Shown here piece by piece: positions 39,137-48,526 of a DNA stretch of 64,000 bases. The stretch spans positions 806,001 through 870,000 of the forward strand of contig NZ_CP157967.1 of NCBI RefSeq assembly GCF_040215725.1, read 5' to 3'. The notes under the pieces are model-generated. The model was not told where the DNA came from and did no database searches. It saw only the letters and a list, made by a program, of their open reading frames with translations. The stretch's first letter is position 1. The number at the start of each line of letters is the position of its first letter. The DNA is from Rhizobium sp. ZPR4. Lineage in GTDB: Bacteria > Pseudomonadota > Alphaproteobacteria > Rhizobiales > Rhizobiaceae. Made by a program: the position numbers and the translations under genes.

Positions 39137-41026
39137 TCAGCCGGCCATGCCGCTTTCATATTCCGATGACAGTTCGAGCCACTGCTCCTCGGCGGCCGCA
39201 AGCTTCTCGGCGGCATCCGCACGCTGCTTTGCCTTCTCCGCCGCCTTTGCCGGCGCCTTTTCGTAGAGGGCGGGATCCGCAAGTTCTGCATCAAGCGCCT
39301 GAATCAGTTTCTCAAGCTTGCCGGTCAAGGATTCGATTTCGTTGATCTTCTTCTTGAGCGGTGCGAGCGATGCGCGCCGATCGGCATTGAGCTTGCGCTG
39401 GTCGGCCTTGGAAACGGAATCGTCACCACCGTTTGCCGCCGCCTTGCCGTCCTTGGTCTTCGGGCTGGCGACGACGAGGCTGCGGTATTCTTCGAGATCG
39501 CCGTCGAAGGTGGAGACGGTGCCATCGCGCACCAGCCAGAGCCGGTCGACTGTGGCCTCGATCAGATGGCGATCGTGCGAGATGAGGATGACGGCGCCGG
39601 AATAATCGTTCAGCGCCTGGATCAGCGCATTGCGGCTGTCGATATCGAGATGGTTGGTCGGTTCGTCGAGGATCAGAAGGTTCGGCGCGTCGAAGGCGGC
39701 AAGACCCATCAGCAGCCGCGCCTTTTCGCCGCCGGAGAGATCCTTGACCTGCGTGTCCATCTTTTCCGTCGCCAGACCCATCTGCGCGACGCGGGCGCGC
39801 ACCTTGGCTTCCGGCGTTTCGGGCATGCGGCGGCGCACATGTTCGACGGCCGTCTGGTTCGGAATGAGATCGTCGAGCTGGTGCTGAGCGAAGAAGCCGA
39901 TCTTCAGGTTCGGCGCCAGCCTGACATCGCCGCTCTCGGCGCCGAGCCGGCCGGAGATGAATTTCGCGAAGGTCGATTTGCCGTTGCCGTTCGAGCCGAG
40001 CAGGGCAATGCGGTCATCGGCATCGATGCGCAGATTGAGGCGCTTGAGGATCGGTTTGCCTGGCTCGTAGCCGACGGCGCCGCCGCTGATCGCGATGATG
40101 GGCGAGGCGGGCTGCTTTTCGGGCTCGGGAAAGCTGAAGCCCATGACATGGTCTTCGATGACGGCCGCGACCGTGCCCATGCGCTCCAGAGCCTTGATGC
40201 GCGACTGCGCCTGCCGGGCTTTCGAGGCCTTGGCCTTGAAGCGGTCGATAAAGCTTTGCAGGTGCTTGCGCGCCGCATCGTTCTTCGCTTTCGCCTTCAT
40301 CTGCAGCTCGTCGGCTTCGGCCTTCTGCCGCTCGAACTGATCGTAGGAGCCGCGATAGAAGGTGAGCTTCTTCTGGTCGAGATGCACGATGGAATTGACC
40401 GCCGTATTCAAAAGATCGCGGTCGTGCGAGATGATAATGACCGTGTGCGGGTAGCGGCGGATGTAATCCTCCAGCCACAAGGTGCCTTCGAGGTCGAGAT
40501 AGTTCGTCGGTTCGTCGAGCAGCAGCAGATCCGGCTCGGAAAACAGCACCGCCGCAAGCGCAACGCGCATGCGCCAGCCGCCGGAGAAGGAGGAGGCCGG
40601 GCGCTTCTGCGCCTCGTGGTCGAAGCCGAGGCCGGCAAGGATGCTGGCGGCACGCGCTTCGGCTGAATGTGCGTCGATATCGGCTAGACGCGTCTGGATA
40701 TCGGCGATGCGATGCGGATCAGTCGCGGTCTCGGCTTCCACAAGCAGTGCGGAGCGTTCCTTGTCTGCTGCCAGGACGATATCGATCAGCGGCTCCTCGG
40801 TGCCGGGCGCTTCCTGCGCGACCTGGCCGATGCGGGCATTGCGCGGGATCGAGACCGAGCCGCTCTCGGCGGCAAAATCGCCGGTGATGATCCGGAACAG
40901 CGTCGATTTGCCGGCGCCGTTCTTGCCGACGAGGCCGGCCTTCGTGCCCGCCGGAAGCGTCACGTTGGCATGGTCGATGAGAAGGCGGCCGGCAATGCGG
41001 GCGGAGAGGTCTGAAATCGAAATCAT
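39137..41026 (-). CDS. ABC-F family ATPase (YheS-like)
   Basis: 629 residues with two ATPase domains and no membrane helices: Walker A GLVGKNGAGKSTLFR and ALLGSNGNGKSTFAK, signature LSGGEKARLLMGLA in the second and FSGGWRMRVALA in the first, Walker B LLLLDEPTNYLDL and LLILDEPTNHLDI. A linker (about 235-300) is rich in Lys/Gln; a C-terminal coiled-coil arm follows. ABC-F proteins bind the ribosomal E site and rescue or regulate translation. No resistance phenotype can be deduced. Confidence 0.93.
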   Translation of the reverse strand: MISISDLSARIAGRLLIDHANVTLPAGTKAGLVGKNGAGKSTLFRIITGDFAAESGSVSIPRNARIGQVAQEAPGTEEPLIDIVLAADKERSALLVEAETATDPHRIADIQTRLADIDAHSAEARAASILAGLGFDHEAQKRPASSFSGGWRMRVALAAVLFSEPDLLLLDEPTNYLDLEGTLWLEDYIRRYPHTVIIISHDRDLLNTAVNSIVHLDQKKLTFYRGSYDQFERQKAEADELQMKAKAKNDAARKHLQSFIDRFKAKASKARQAQSRIKALERMGTVAAVIEDHVMGFSFPEPEKQPASPIIAISGGAVGYEPGKPILKRLNLRIDADDRIALLGSNGNGKSTFAKFISGRLGAESGDVRLAPNLKIGFFAQHQLDDLIPNQTAVEHVRRRMPETPEAKVRARVAQMGLATEKMDTQVKDLSGGEKARLLMGLAAFDAPNLLILDEPTNHLDIDSRNALIQALNDYSGAVILISHDRHLIEATVDRLWLVRDGTVSTFDGDLEEYRSLVVASPKTKDGKAAANGGDDSVSKADQRKLNADRRASLAPLKKKINEIESLTGKLEKLIQALDAELADPALYEKAPAKAAEKAKQRADAAEKLAAAEEQWLELSSEYESGMAG

Positions 41027-41090
41027 GGCGCGGTTTTGGCCGAACTCGGCGCCGAAGGCAAGAGTGCGAGGGCGCTTAGGCGTCCGCGCT

Positions 41091-41576
41091 TTACGAGGAC
41101 TTCGAGAGGTTGGCGCAGTTGCGCAGCCGCTCGGTCAGCTCCGTTTCATAGAGCATGAGGTTGCTGAGCGAGGCATTGAGGCTGTCGAGGGCGGAATTGG
41201 CATTGGCTGCCGTTTCGGTCTCACGGCTAAATCGCTGCTTCTTCTTCAGCCCCTTGGCGAGCTGATCTGCCACTTCCCGCAGCATTTCGGCCGCATCGCT
41301 TTCCGATTTGCGCGCCACCAGGCCGCAGTGGCTGACCAGGCGATGCTTCAGCCCGATCTCATCGAGCCCGCTCTGCGAGGGAAGGGGACCGAGCGCCTCG
41401 ATCTCTTCGGCAAGACAGCGGTCTTCGCCGTAGAGTGCTTCGTAAAATAGTTGATAGTTGCGCGGCAGGTTCTTGATCTTCAGTCGCGTCATGAAGCGAC
41501 CGATGACCTCAAGCTCGGTTTCCGTTTCATCGTCATCGATGGAATATGCCGAAACGCTTGTCTGCGAGTTCTTCAT
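41091..41576 (-). CDS. Uncharacterised protein resembling a signalling-protein N-terminal domain
   Basis: 161 residues from the ATG at 41576 (MKNSQTSVSAYS). The core RLKIKNLPRNYQLFYEALYG with EEIEALGPLPSQSGLDEIGL resembles, from memory, the N-terminal region of several rhizobial GGDEF proteins, but there is no GGDEF or EAL domain here: the stop follows shortly after a helical C-terminus (LNASLSNLMLYETELTERL). Soluble, no signal peptide, helix-rich. It lies 64 bp upstream of the ABC-F gene on the same strand. Function unknown. Confidence 0.6.
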   Translation of the reverse strand: MKNSQTSVSAYSIDDDETETELEVIGRFMTRLKIKNLPRNYQLFYEALYGEDRCLAEEIEALGPLPSQSGLDEIGLKHRLVSHCGLVARKSESDAAEMLREVADQLAKGLKKKQRFSRETETAANANSALDSLNASLSNLMLYETELTERLRNCANLSKSS

Positions 41577-41726
41577 GCCTGCTTCTGACCGTGAGCTGAT
41601 ATATCTTATCAATCTGCAGGCTGGCAGGTTAAGGGAACATGAACAAAACGGTCTATGCGCGTGCTTGCGCAACAAAATGAGGCATGCGCTCAACGCTTGA
41701 GCGAAGCCGATCAATATCGGTTGGCT

Positions 41727-42242
41727 TCATGTTGACATCCAGTGCTGCCCTTCGCCGCGCAGGAAATGCAGGAGATCGAGCACCAGAGACGGCTTGCCCA
41801 TCGACGTCAGTATCATGTGGCATTGGCCGCGGTGATGAGTGTGATGGTTGAACATATGCGCGACCGCCAGATGCAGAGGGTGGGTGATCGCACCTGGCCG
41901 GAGAACGGACGTATAGGTGACGTCGGTGGCAAGGGCAGCGTCATCGAGCGTCTCGATCCAATCCATGATCCGCCGATCCTCGGCCTCGCGGGCCATACGA
42001 AGCCCTGCGAGATCGTCGTGCAGAACGACGCCCAGCGCGGCTGGAGCCTCGCCCGTGCCGTTGAATCGGTGCATCCACAGCCGATCCGTCACCACCAGAT
42101 GGTTCAGCGTTCCATGGAGCGAACCGAAGAAGGCGCCGCGATCCTCGTGAAATTCCGCGTCGCTGAGATCCGCCGCGGCATTATAGACCTGAGCGTTGGC
42201 CCAGTGATTGTAGTCGGCAAGCATTCTGAAATGTCTGAGCAT
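41727..42242 (-). CDS. DinB-family protein
   Basis: 171 residues forming the DinB/YfiT four-helix bundle: MLADYNHWANAQVYNAA, then GSLHGTLNHLVVTDRLWMHRF and HLAVAHMFNHHTHHRGQCH, giving the three metal-binding His (one in GTLNHL, two in HHTHH). Family members are metal-dependent thiol transferases or hydrolases of varied function. The ATG at 42242 has GGAGGAG at ideal spacing; the longer frame is not needed. Confidence 0.88.
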   Translation of the reverse strand: MLRHFRMLADYNHWANAQVYNAAADLSDAEFHEDRGAFFGSLHGTLNHLVVTDRLWMHRFNGTGEAPAALGVVLHDDLAGLRMAREAEDRRIMDWIETLDDAALATDVTYTSVLRPGAITHPLHLAVAHMFNHHTHHRGQCHMILTSMGKPSLVLDLLHFLRGEGQHWMST

Positions 42243-42434
42243 ATGCGTCTCCTCCATGGTGATGATGATGGTATCGTGAAGTTCGGCGATGGATAGCCGC
42301 TTCACCGCCCCAGCGGATCGCGAATCGGCCGCACGGACTGTGACAGCAGCGTGAAATTGGGCGATCCCCCTTGTTTTCGGGCTTTGGGGCAGGTAAAGAC
42401 CGCCCACTTTTCTCTGATTACAAGGAATGGACCC

Positions 42435-42857
42435 ATGGCGATTGAACGTACTTTTTCGATGATCAAGCCGGATGCGACGAAGCGCAACCTGACCGGCGCC
42501 ATCACCAAGGTTTTTGAGGACAACGGCCTACGTGTCATCGCCTCCAAGCGCGTCTGGATGAGCAAGCGCGAAGCCGAAGGCTTCTACGCCGTTCACAAGG
42601 AACGTCCGTTCTTCGGCGAACTCGTCGAAGGCATGACCTCCGGCCCGACCATCGTTCAGGTCCTGGAAGGCGAAGGCGCCATCCTGAAGAACCGCGAAAT
42701 CATGGGTGCAACCAACCCGGCCAACGCTGACGAAGGCACGATCCGCAAGACCTTCGCCCTGTCGATCGGCGAAAACTCCGTTCACGGCTCGGATGCTCCG
42801 GAAACGGCTGCCGTCGAAATCGCCTACTGGTTCGCAGAAACCGAAATCGTCGGCTGA
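42435..42857 (+). CDS. ndk: Nucleoside diphosphate kinase
   Basis: 140 residues. [21 protein letters not shown], the phospho-acceptor H117 in [15 protein letters not shown], and the terminal EIAYWF are intact. Balances NTP pools. Start ATG at 42435 with AAGGA upstream. The terminator at 42903 follows; the divergent DinB gene ends the unit on the left. Confidence 0.98.
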   Translation: MAIERTFSMIKPDATKRNLTGAITKVFEDNGLRVIASKRVWMSKREAEGFYAVHKERPFFGELVEGMTSGPTIVQVLEGEGAILKNREIMGATNPANADEGTIRKTFALSIGENSVHGSDAPETAAVEIAYWFAETEIVG

Positions 42858-42902
42858 ATCGGCCTTTCAGCTTCAGCGCTGAACGATTTGAAATGACTCA
42901 AT

Positions 42903-42931
42903 AAAAGCCGGGATCGCATCCCGGCTTTTTT
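42903..42931 (+). terminator. Intrinsic terminator after ndk
   Basis: Stem AAAAGCCGGGAT and ATCCCGGCTTTT with a CGC loop and T6. The last T coincides with the end of the convergent lipoprotein gene, so it may also act on that transcript. Confidence 0.93.
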
Positions 42932-43452
42932 CATGCCGGGCAGGCCATATCCTTCCCGTAATCGACGCTGCCGTCCCCTTTGAAAATATCCGGATTGGCC
43001 GTGTAGGCGGGACCGACGACGAGTGGCTTCGTGGGGAGCACGGTCTGGTCGAGATCGGATTTGACCTCGGTCTTGATGGTCTGGATCGTTTTGTCGCTGG
43101 CATCGACCAGCTTGATCGAGACGGAATAGGGACGGTCCTTGCGGACGCAGCGCAGATCCGGGCTCTCCAGCGTGATCTTGTCCCAGAATGTATAGATCTT
43201 TTGGTTGACGACAAGGGGATTGCCGCCGGCAGGGTTTTCAAACTCCGCAACGGCTGTCGTCCCCTCAGGGATCGGGGCGATCTTCTTGAGCGTAATCATA
43301 TAGCTCGCGCTCGCCACGCGATAGTTGAAGACGAAGAGGCGACCGGTGAGCTGGGTCGGACCTTCATCGTCTTTCCTCTGGCAGCCGGCCAGCGCGAGGC
43401 CGGCGATAATCCCGGCACCTATCGTTGTCAGCAAAATCCTTCTTATTGTCAT
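42931..43452 (-). CDS. Conserved hypothetical lipoprotein
   Basis: 173 residues. MTIRRILLTTIGAGIIAGLALAGCQRK is a lipoprotein signal with lipobox LAGC. The mature part has beta-rich character with LTGRLFVFNYRVASASYMITL and no known catalytic motif. Its ATG overlaps the stop of the CGNR regulator gene (ATGA), and GGAGGAG lies upstream, so the regulator and lipoprotein are co-translated. Function unknown. Confidence 0.72.
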   Translation of the reverse strand: MTIRRILLTTIGAGIIAGLALAGCQRKDDEGPTQLTGRLFVFNYRVASASYMITLKKIAPIPEGTTAVAEFENPAGGNPLVVNQKIYTFWDKITLESPDLRCVRKDRPYSVSIKLVDASDKTIQTIKTEVKSDLDQTVLPTKPLVVGPAYTANPDIFKGDGSVDYGKDMACPA

Positions 43453-43997
43453 GGCGCAGTCTCCTCCTTCTTGCGCCGGTAGTGCCGGCTGGCCTTGGCA
43501 CGGTTGCCGCAGACCGCCATGTCACACCAGGCACGGCTTTTGTTCTTGCTGCGGTCGATAAAGAGCCAGCCGCAGTTGCGGCATATTTTCATTCGTTCCG
43601 GATCGGGCATGGCGATGAGGCGCAGCGTCGAATGGACGGTCGCGGCATCGAGCCCATCGGATGGGGCTTGTTTCAGAACCCTCGCCAAAGCCGCAAGCAG
43701 ATCCGCTAGCAGCAGATCGGCGGCCTCGTCCAGAACGCGCGCCCGGAAATAACGATCGATCATCTCACGCAATGAGATGAAATCGGCACGGTTTTCGCGC
43801 CGGACCGGCAGGATATCGCCGAAGAGCACGCGCTCTGCGCAGAAATTGATGGCCGCCTTTGGAAAGCTGTCCATCTGTCCCGTCGCTTCGAAACGGTCGA
43901 TGCGGCGCTCGTCGTCATGGCGCAGGATCACGCTGTTGGCGACATCGAGCGCAAGCGCGCCGCCGGAGAAGCGATGTGGGGTCCAAGTGAAGCTCAT
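43449..43997 (-). CDS. CGNR zinc-finger / ABATE-domain regulator
   Basis: 182 residues. The N-terminal ABATE region (SGGALALDVANSVILRHD) is followed by a C-terminal CGNR zinc finger: KICRNCGWLFIDRSKNKSRA, WCDMAVCGNRAKASRHYRR, with four Cys (CxxC and CxxxxC) and the CGNR signature. The family is predicted to bind DNA as a stress-responsive regulator. It is transcribed divergently from the LivH-like permease; a 26-bp inverted repeat lies 12 bp upstream of its ATG. Confidence 0.87.
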   Translation of the reverse strand: MSFTWTPHRFSGGALALDVANSVILRHDDERRIDRFEATGQMDSFPKAAINFCAERVLFGDILPVRRENRADFISLREMIDRYFRARVLDEAADLLLADLLAALARVLKQAPSDGLDAATVHSTLRLIAMPDPERMKICRNCGWLFIDRSKNKSRAWCDMAVCGNRAKASRHYRRKKEETAP

Positions 43998-44009
43998 GGT
44001 GAAAATTAT

Positions 44010-44035
44010 AACTGGTAAAATTCATTTTGCCAGTT
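44010..44035. promoter_or_regulatory. Candidate operator between CGNR regulator and permease genes
   Basis: Inverted repeat with arms AACTGGTAAAAT and ATTTTGCCAGTT around TC (11 of 12 pairs match) in an AT-rich divergent gap. It is 12 bp from the regulator ATG and 28 bp from the permease ATG, fitting autorepression plus control of the permease. Confidence 0.6.
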
Positions 44036-44063
44036 ACTATTTATTCGTCCTTCGGAGGAGTGA

Positions 44064-44960
44064 ATGGCCTATCTTCTGCAGCAATTGGCGAATGCCGTCC
44101 CGCTGGCGGCGCTCTATGCGACGCTTGCCTTCGGCTATTCCATTGCATTCGGGGTCATGAAGCGGGCCGATATCACCTATGGCGCGCTCTTCGCCTTCGC
44201 CGGCCAGATGCTCGTGCTGTTCACCGATGTCGGTTACACCAAGATGTATCTGGTCCTGCCGGCCGCCTTCGCCTTCGGCGCCATCATCGCCGTCGGCTAT
44301 ACGATCGGCACCAGCTTTCTGGTTGGTCGCGCGATCATGCTGCCGCTGTCGCGAAAATCGCCGAATACCGTCATCGTCGCGGCGCTCGGCATGATGATCA
44401 TCCTAATGGAAACCGCGCGGCTGGCCTCGAATACGCGCGGCATCTGGCTACCGCCCTTCCTGAACGAGGCCGTCGTCTTCTGGGATAGCGGCGATTTCCG
44501 CGTGACGCTCACCGAAATCCAGCTGCTCAACACCGCGCTGATGATCCTCGTCATCCTTATGGGTGCCTATGTCTTGAAGTGCACGGGATGGGGCCGCATA
44601 TGGCGGGCGGTCACCGACGATGCTCTCGCCGCTGAACTATGCGGCGCTAGCGCCAATCGTGTTTTCCTACTCGCGTACGTCGCCTCTGCGGTGGTCGCAA
44701 CCATCTGTGGCCTGCTGGCTACTTCCTACTATGGAACGATGGATTTCGGGGCGGGGCTGATGTTCGGGCTTAAAGTGCTGATGATCGCGGCGGTCGGCGG
44801 CTATTCCGATCCGCTGAAATCGGCAGGCGGGGCGGCACTTCTCGGCCTCACCGAGACCATGTGGGGTGCCTATGGCCCGTTCCTGTGGCGCGACTTCGTC
44901 ATCTTCTCGCTGCTGGTGCTGCTGCTGGTGTTCAGCCGGCGCGAGCGCGTCGTGCCTTGA
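44064..44960 (+). CDS. Branched-chain amino acid-type ABC permease, orphan (LivH-like)
   Basis: 298 residues with about eight membrane helices, of the LivH family: YATLAFGYSIAFGVMKRADIT, the helix-5 region GRAIMLPLSRKSPN, and the coupling loop CTGWGRIWRAVTDDALAAELCG. No LivM, LivF, LivG or binding-protein gene is adjacent, so it must pair with distant partners or is a remnant. Strong Shine-Dalgarno CGGAGGAG. Controlled, by position, by the CGNR regulator. Confidence 0.82.
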   Translation: MAYLLQQLANAVPLAALYATLAFGYSIAFGVMKRADITYGALFAFAGQMLVLFTDVGYTKMYLVLPAAFAFGAIIAVGYTIGTSFLVGRAIMLPLSRKSPNTVIVAALGMMIILMETARLASNTRGIWLPPFLNEAVVFWDSGDFRVTLTEIQLLNTALMILVILMGAYVLKCTGWGRIWRAVTDDALAAELCGASANRVFLLAYVASAVVATICGLLATSYYGTMDFGAGLMFGLKVLMIAAVGGYSDPLKSAGGAALLGLTETMWGAYGPFLWRDFVIFSLLVLLLVFSRRERVVP

Positions 44961-44963
44961 AAC

Positions 44964-45434
44964 CTATGTCTCGCCCGCCCATTTGGCCCGCGCCGCATCG
45001 TCGGCATCCTTAGCCGAGACCCAGCCACCTTCTTCGCCGTTCTTGCCATGCTCCTTCTTCCAGAAGGGCGCGGATGTCTTCAGGAAATCCATAACGAAAT
45101 TGGCGCCATCGAAGGCCGCTTGTCGATGCGAGGCGGCGGCAATGACGAGCACGATGTTCTCGCCGGGGATAATCTTGCCATAGCGATGGATGGCGGTCAG
45201 GCCGAGAAGTTCGAAACGCTCGATGGCAAGATTGGCGATGCGGGCGATCTCCGCTTCCGCCATGCCGGGATAGTGCTCAAGTTCAAGTGCACCCAAAGTG
45301 CCGCCTTCGTCACGGCAAAGACCGGAGAACGTAACGACCGCACCGATGTCGCGCCGCCCGTCCGTCAGCCGGTCGATCTCCGCCTGAAGCTCGAAATCCT
45401 CGCGCTGGACTCGGACTACCGGCTGCATAGCCAT
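44964..45434 (-). CDS. moaE: Molybdopterin synthase catalytic subunit
   Basis: 156 residues. HRYGKIIPGENIVLVIAAAS, then HRQAAFDGANFVMDFLKTSA and PFWKKE are the MoaE hallmarks including the catalytic Lys. Inserts sulfur into precursor Z with MoaD. The moaD stop is 4 bp upstream, so the two are coupled. It serves molybdoenzymes such as the oxidoreductase at 53790. Confidence 0.95.
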   Translation of the reverse strand: MAMQPVVRVQREDFELQAEIDRLTDGRRDIGAVVTFSGLCRDEGGTLGALELEHYPGMAEAEIARIANLAIERFELLGLTAIHRYGKIIPGENIVLVIAAASHRQAAFDGANFVMDFLKTSAPFWKKEHGKNGEEGGWVSAKDADDAARAKWAGET

Positions 45435-45438
45435 CGGC

Positions 45439-45696
45439 TTAGCCCCCTGTCATCGGCGGGAAGAGCCCGATCTCCCGCGCTCCGGCGATCGGCTCGTCGT
45501 GTTCGGCGTGCTCCATGTTGATGGCGACGCGGATCGCGTTGGGAAATTGAAGCGCCGCCTCGTATTCTTCTCCCAAGCCCTTCAAATGACTCAGGAGATC
45601 GCCGACGGTGACGACTTCGGCCGGAAGGGAAATCTCCTCTTCCGTTTTGCCGATCCGCTCACGCACCCAGGCGAAATAGACGAGCTTCGTCATCAT
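45439..45696 (-). CDS. moaD: Molybdopterin synthase sulfur carrier subunit
   Basis: 85 residues, ubiquitin-like, ending in the required Gly-Gly (FPPMTGG). MMTKLVYFAWVRERIGKTEE begins a normal MoaD. Two ATGs in a row (45696 and 45693); the first overlaps the pgsA stop. It forms a pgsA-moaD-moaE message. Confidence 0.95.
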   Translation of the reverse strand: MMTKLVYFAWVRERIGKTEEEISLPAEVVTVGDLLSHLKGLGEEYEAALQFPNAIRVAINMEHAEHDEPIAGAREIGLFPPMTGG

Positions 45697-46280
45697 TCCT
45701 CATCCACGACATGCTTCAGCCCGGCCCGGAAATAATCATAGCCGGTGTAGATGGTCAAAAGCGCTGCGACCCAGAGCAGGACTATGCCTATCTCAGTCGT
45801 GTAGGGTAGCACCTTGTCGCCCGCCGGCCCAGCCAGCAGGAAGGCGATCGCCACGAGCTGAGCGGTCGTCTTCCATTTCGCGATGCGCGTCACCGGAACG
45901 CTGACCTTCAGTGCCGCCAGATATTCGCGCAGGCCAGAGACGAGGATTTCGCGGCAGAGGATGATGATTGCGGCCCAGAGCGACCAGCCCGCAATGGTGC
46001 CGTCGGCTGCGACCAGAAGCAGGATCGCGGAGACCAGCAGCTTGTCGGCGATCGGATCGAGCATGCGGCCGATATTCGAGGTCTGGTTCCAGATGCGCGC
46101 AAGATAGCCGTCAAGGAAGTCGGTGATCGAGGCAATGACGAAGATCCAGAGCGCGACCCAGCGCGCGAAATCAGAACCTTCCAGCTTGCCTTCGATGAAG
46201 AAGCAAAGAACGATCAGGGGTACGCAGAGAATGCGGCCGTAGGTGAGCAGATTGGGGATGCTGTAAGCGCGCGACGCCAT
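45693..46280 (-). CDS. pgsA: CDP-diacylglycerol-glycerol-3-phosphate 3-phosphatidyltransferase
   Basis: 195 residues with membrane helices and the CDP-alcohol phosphotransferase signature: DGYLAR, then an 8-residue spacer, G, and the DPIAD pair of acidic residues. Makes phosphatidylglycerol phosphate, the committed step to PG and cardiolipin. Start ATG at 46280. Its TGA overlaps the moaD ATG. Confidence 0.94.
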   Translation of the reverse strand: MASRAYSIPNLLTYGRILCVPLIVLCFFIEGKLEGSDFARWVALWIFVIASITDFLDGYLARIWNQTSNIGRMLDPIADKLLVSAILLLVAADGTIAGWSLWAAIIILCREILVSGLREYLAALKVSVPVTRIAKWKTTAQLVAIAFLLAGPAGDKVLPYTTEIGIVLLWVAALLTIYTGYDYFRAGLKHVVDEE

Positions 46281-46358
46281 GGAAATCGTTTCGTTTCTGT
46301 TGTCTCGACCAGGCCGGATGGGGCTCTGTTGATCTCATCCAGCTGAAGTCATTTGATT

Positions 46359-46400
46359 GAGCGTGATCCCAAAAACCGCTTCGCACTTTTTGGTGGTCAT
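46359..46400. repeat. Rhizobial intergenic palindromic repeat (RIME-like)
   Basis: The region between pgsA and uvrC contains GAGCGTGATCCCAAAAACCG then CTTCGCACTTTTTGG, with CCAAAAA/TTTTTGG inverted arms at 46369-46393. From memory this closely matches the small dispersed repeats scattered through Rhizobium intergenic regions. I see one copy in the window. Confidence 0.5.
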
Positions 46401-46486
46401 ACCCTAGATGATGGTTCGGTCAGTTTATCGTCAATATTGTTTCTGTTTTTTCACCGCTATTGCGTGGAATTTGCGACGAGCTTTCC

Positions 46487-48526
46487 CTATTTCGCGGCGT
46501 CTTCGTGGAAATGGTTGTAGACCTGCCGTGCGACGGCTTCGGATATGCCCTCCACCGCCATCAGATCCGAAAGGGCGGCGCGCGACACGGCCTTCGCCGT
46601 GCCGAAATGCTGGAGAAGCGCGCGCTTGCGCGAAGGGCCGATGCCGCCGATCTCGTCCAGCGGGTTCTTCACCATCTCCTTCTTGCGCCGGGCGCGATGC
46701 GAGCCGATCGCGAAGCGGTGCGCCTCGTCGCGCATGCGCTGGATGAAGTAGAGCACGGGGTCGCGGGGCGGCAGCGAGAAGCTTTCGCGCGCTGGGGCGA
46801 AGAAGCGCTCGCGCCCGGCCTCACGGTCGACACCCTTGGCAACGCCGATGGCGATGACGCTGTCGGTGATCCCGAGCTCCTCGAGAATGGCGCGCACGGC
46901 CGTCATCTGCCCCTGGCCACCGTCGATGAGGATGACATCGGGCCAGGCGGGAAAGGCGCGATCGGCGGCATCGACGCCAGCATCGGCCTCACCGCTGCGG
47001 TCAGGCTTGCCTTCCTCCTTGAGCAGCCGGGAGAAGCGGCGGGTCATGACCTCGCGCATCATGCCGAAGTCGTCGCCCGGCGTGATGTCGGTCGATTTGA
47101 TGTTGAACTTGCGATACTGGCCTTTGACGAAGCCTTCCGGCCCGGCCACCACCATGCCGCCGACGGCGTTCGTGCCCATGATGTGGGAGTTGTCGTAGAT
47201 CTCGATGCGTTGCGGCGTATAGGGAAGCTTGAAGGTTTCCTTGAAGCCCTCGAGCAGCCGCGATTGCGAGGCGGTTTCCGCAAGCTTGCGGCCATGCGCT
47301 TCGCGGGCATTGGCAATGACATGCTCGACCAGATCGCGCTTCTCGCCGCGCTGCGGCACGAGGATCGCGACCTTGTGGCCGGCCTTTTCACTGAGGGCCG
47401 CCGCCAGCAGCTCGATTTCCTCGATGGTCTCCGACAGCAAGATCTGCCGCGGCACGGGCTTGTCGTCATAGAACTGCGCCAGGAAGGCATTCAGCACTTC
47501 GGCGCCGGAGAGCGATGGATCGGCCTTCGGGAAATAGGCGCGGTTGCCCCAGTTCTGGCCGGTGCGGAAGAAGAAGACCTGGATGCAGGAAATGCCGCCC
47601 TCGTGATGGATGGCAAAGACATCGGCTTCCTCCACCCCGGCCGGGTTGATGCCCTGATGGCTCTGCACATGCGAGAGTGCGGCCAGCCGGTCGCGAAAGA
47701 TCGCGGCGCGCTCGAAATCCAGATCCTCGGCGGCGGCATTCATCGCCTCGGCCATATGCGCCTTGACGTTCTGGCTCTTGCCCGAAAGGAAGTCCTTCGC
47801 CTCCTGCACCAGTTCTCTGTAGCCCGCATCGCTGATCTCGTGCGTGCAGGGCCCGGAACAGCGCTTGATCTGGTAGAGCAGGCAGGGGCGTGTGCGCGTC
47901 TCGAAAACGCTGTCGGTACAGGTGCGGATGAGGAAGGCGCGCTGCAGCGAGTTGATGGTGCGGCCGACGGCGCCCGCCGAGGCGAAGGGGCCGAAGTAAT
48001 CTCCCTTGCGGGCACGGGCGCCGCGATGCTTGAAGATCGCGGGCGCGCGTTGATCGCCGGTAATCAGGATATAGGGAAAGGATTTGTCGTCGCGCAGCAG
48101 AACGTTAAAACGCGGGCGCAAGCGCTTGATGAGATTCGCTTCCAGCAGCAGCGCTTCTGTTTCCGTCCGCGTGGTGACGAATTCCATGTTCGCGGTTTCG
48201 CGCACCATGCGGGCGATGCGGTTGGAATGGACCTTGCCGAGGGCATAGTTCGAAACGCGTTTCTTCAGGCTCCGCGCCTTGCCGACATAAAGCACGTCGC
48301 CGCCTTCGTTGAACATGCGGTAGACGCCGGGATTGTTGGGCAACCGTTTGACGAATTCGGCGATCAGCTCGGCGCCGCGAAGCCCGGTCTCATTCTTTCC
48401 GCCTTCGTTCCAGTCGATGGACGCAACAGGGGAGGCGGCGGCATCGCCTTCCACCTCGATGTCGTCTTCGATATCCTCTGATTCGTCATAGAGAACGCCG
48501 CCATCAGGCAGCTTTCTTCCATTCAT
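46487..48526 (-). CDS. uvrC: Excinuclease ABC subunit C
   Basis: 679 residues. GIY-YIG nuclease domain: [20 protein letters not shown] with [10 protein letters not shown]; UvrBC-interaction helices (about 220-260); the RNase H-like 5' nuclease domain with [20 protein letters not shown] (DNSH) and [12 protein letters not shown]; and a C-terminal helix-hairpin-helix ([15 protein letters not shown]). Makes both incisions in nucleotide excision repair. ATG at 48526 overlaps the stop of the SDR gene. Confidence 0.97.
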   Translation of the reverse strand: MNGRKLPDGGVLYDESEDIEDDIEVEGDAAASPVASIDWNEGGKNETGLRGAELIAEFVKRLPNNPGVYRMFNEGGDVLYVGKARSLKKRVSNYALGKVHSNRIARMVRETANMEFVTTRTETEALLLEANLIKRLRPRFNVLLRDDKSFPYILITGDQRAPAIFKHRGARARKGDYFGPFASAGAVGRTINSLQRAFLIRTCTDSVFETRTRPCLLYQIKRCSGPCTHEISDAGYRELVQEAKDFLSGKSQNVKAHMAEAMNAAAEDLDFERAAIFRDRLAALSHVQSHQGINPAGVEEADVFAIHHEGGISCIQVFFFRTGQNWGNRAYFPKADPSLSGAEVLNAFLAQFYDDKPVPRQILLSETIEEIELLAAALSEKAGHKVAILVPQRGEKRDLVEHVIANAREAHGRKLAETASQSRLLEGFKETFKLPYTPQRIEIYDNSHIMGTNAVGGMVVAGPEGFVKGQYRKFNIKSTDITPGDDFGMMREVMTRRFSRLLKEEGKPDRSGEADAGVDAADRAFPAWPDVILIDGGQGQMTAVRAILEELGITDSVIAIGVAKGVDREAGRERFFAPARESFSLPPRDPVLYFIQRMRDEAHRFAIGSHRARRKKEMVKNPLDEIGGIGPSRKRALLQHFGTAKAVSRAALSDLMAVEGISEAVARQVYNHFHEDAAK

